From Nocardia grenadensis NBRC 108939 (GTDB taxonomy: Bacteria; Actinomycetota; Actinomycetes; Mycobacteriales; Mycobacteriaceae): a DNA stretch of 64,000 bases. Of the stretch, positions 63,094 to 64,000 are shown one piece after another. A model generated the notes under the pieces. It did not search any database. It was not told the origin of the DNA and saw nothing but the letters and a program-made list of their open reading frames with translations. A program made the translations under genes and the position numbers. Position 1 is the stretch's first letter, and the number at the start of each line of letters is the position of its first letter. Where the stretch lies: the NCBI RefSeq assembly GCF_001613445.1, contig NZ_BDCJ01000005.1, positions 1 to 64,000 of the forward strand, read 5' to 3'.

Positions 63094-64000
<907 letters not shown>

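Overview
The window is high-GC actinobacterial DNA. Several markers place it in the mycolic-acid-containing Mycobacteriales, and a Nocardia-like genome is the best fit. These are an antigen-85-type mycolyltransferase, the tmsA/tmsB pair for 10-methylstearic (tuberculostearic) acid, MMPL transporters, a PknK-type kinase, MurT/GatD, and type VII secretion (T7SS) accessory genes (EspG, EspI). The assignment is inferred from gene content and synteny. No 16S rRNA gene or database search supports it.

Layout. 1-5.9 kb: two tRNA genes, a dienelactone-hydrolase-like protein, an aromatic aminotransferase, a secreted mycolyltransferase, and a Dcm-type cytosine methyltransferase coupled to a Vsr endonuclease whose frame runs on into a mycothiol-dependent isomerase gene. 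5.9-13.9 kb: an MMPL exporter divergent from its likely TetR repressor, then an Rrf2-like regulator and a heterodimeric ABC exporter. 13.9-19.1 kb: a queuosine-salvage neighbourhood (tgt, yhhQ, gluQ) with small membrane proteins. 19.1-23.5 kb: a low-GC strip with an orphan DUF397 gene, a WS/DGAT-like acyltransferase, tRNA-Ser(GGA) and the SRP RNA gene. 23.7-26.6 kb: an aspartate-type aminotransferase, a methyltransferase and an HhH-GPD repair protein. 26.6-31.6 kb: an EspG/PPE-like/helical-substrate T7SS operon, a block of 24-bp palindromic repeats, and a ROK regulator preceded by a leaderless polycysteine leader peptide. 31.7-37.9 kb: a DUF2207 membrane protein, a decayed tnpB end, a zinc metallopeptidase and an MMPL-TetR operon. 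37.9-48.6 kb: dnaX, the fadA-fadB beta-oxidation complex and a pknK-like kinase/MalT regulator. 48.6-64 kb: tmsB/tmsA, an SRPBCC protein, YbaB-RecR, GatD-MurT, a Tat-exported FAD enzyme, an EamA exporter/LysR pair, EspI and the 3' part of leuA.

The order aminotransferase, dnaX, tmsB/tmsA, SRPBCC, ybaB, recR, gatD/murT, leuA follows the Mycobacterium tuberculosis Rv3722c-Rv3710 neighbourhood as I remember it. Here fadAB, pknK, MMPL and T7SS genes interrupt it.

Regulation visible in the sequence: at least eleven start codons have a TANNNT -10 element ending 6-7 nt upstream, which implies leaderless transcripts. Two MMPL genes have palindromic operators of the kind used by TetR regulators. The most interesting regulatory unit is the cysteine-codon-ending leader peptide at 30081-30188 with mutually exclusive hairpins in front of the ROK regulator.
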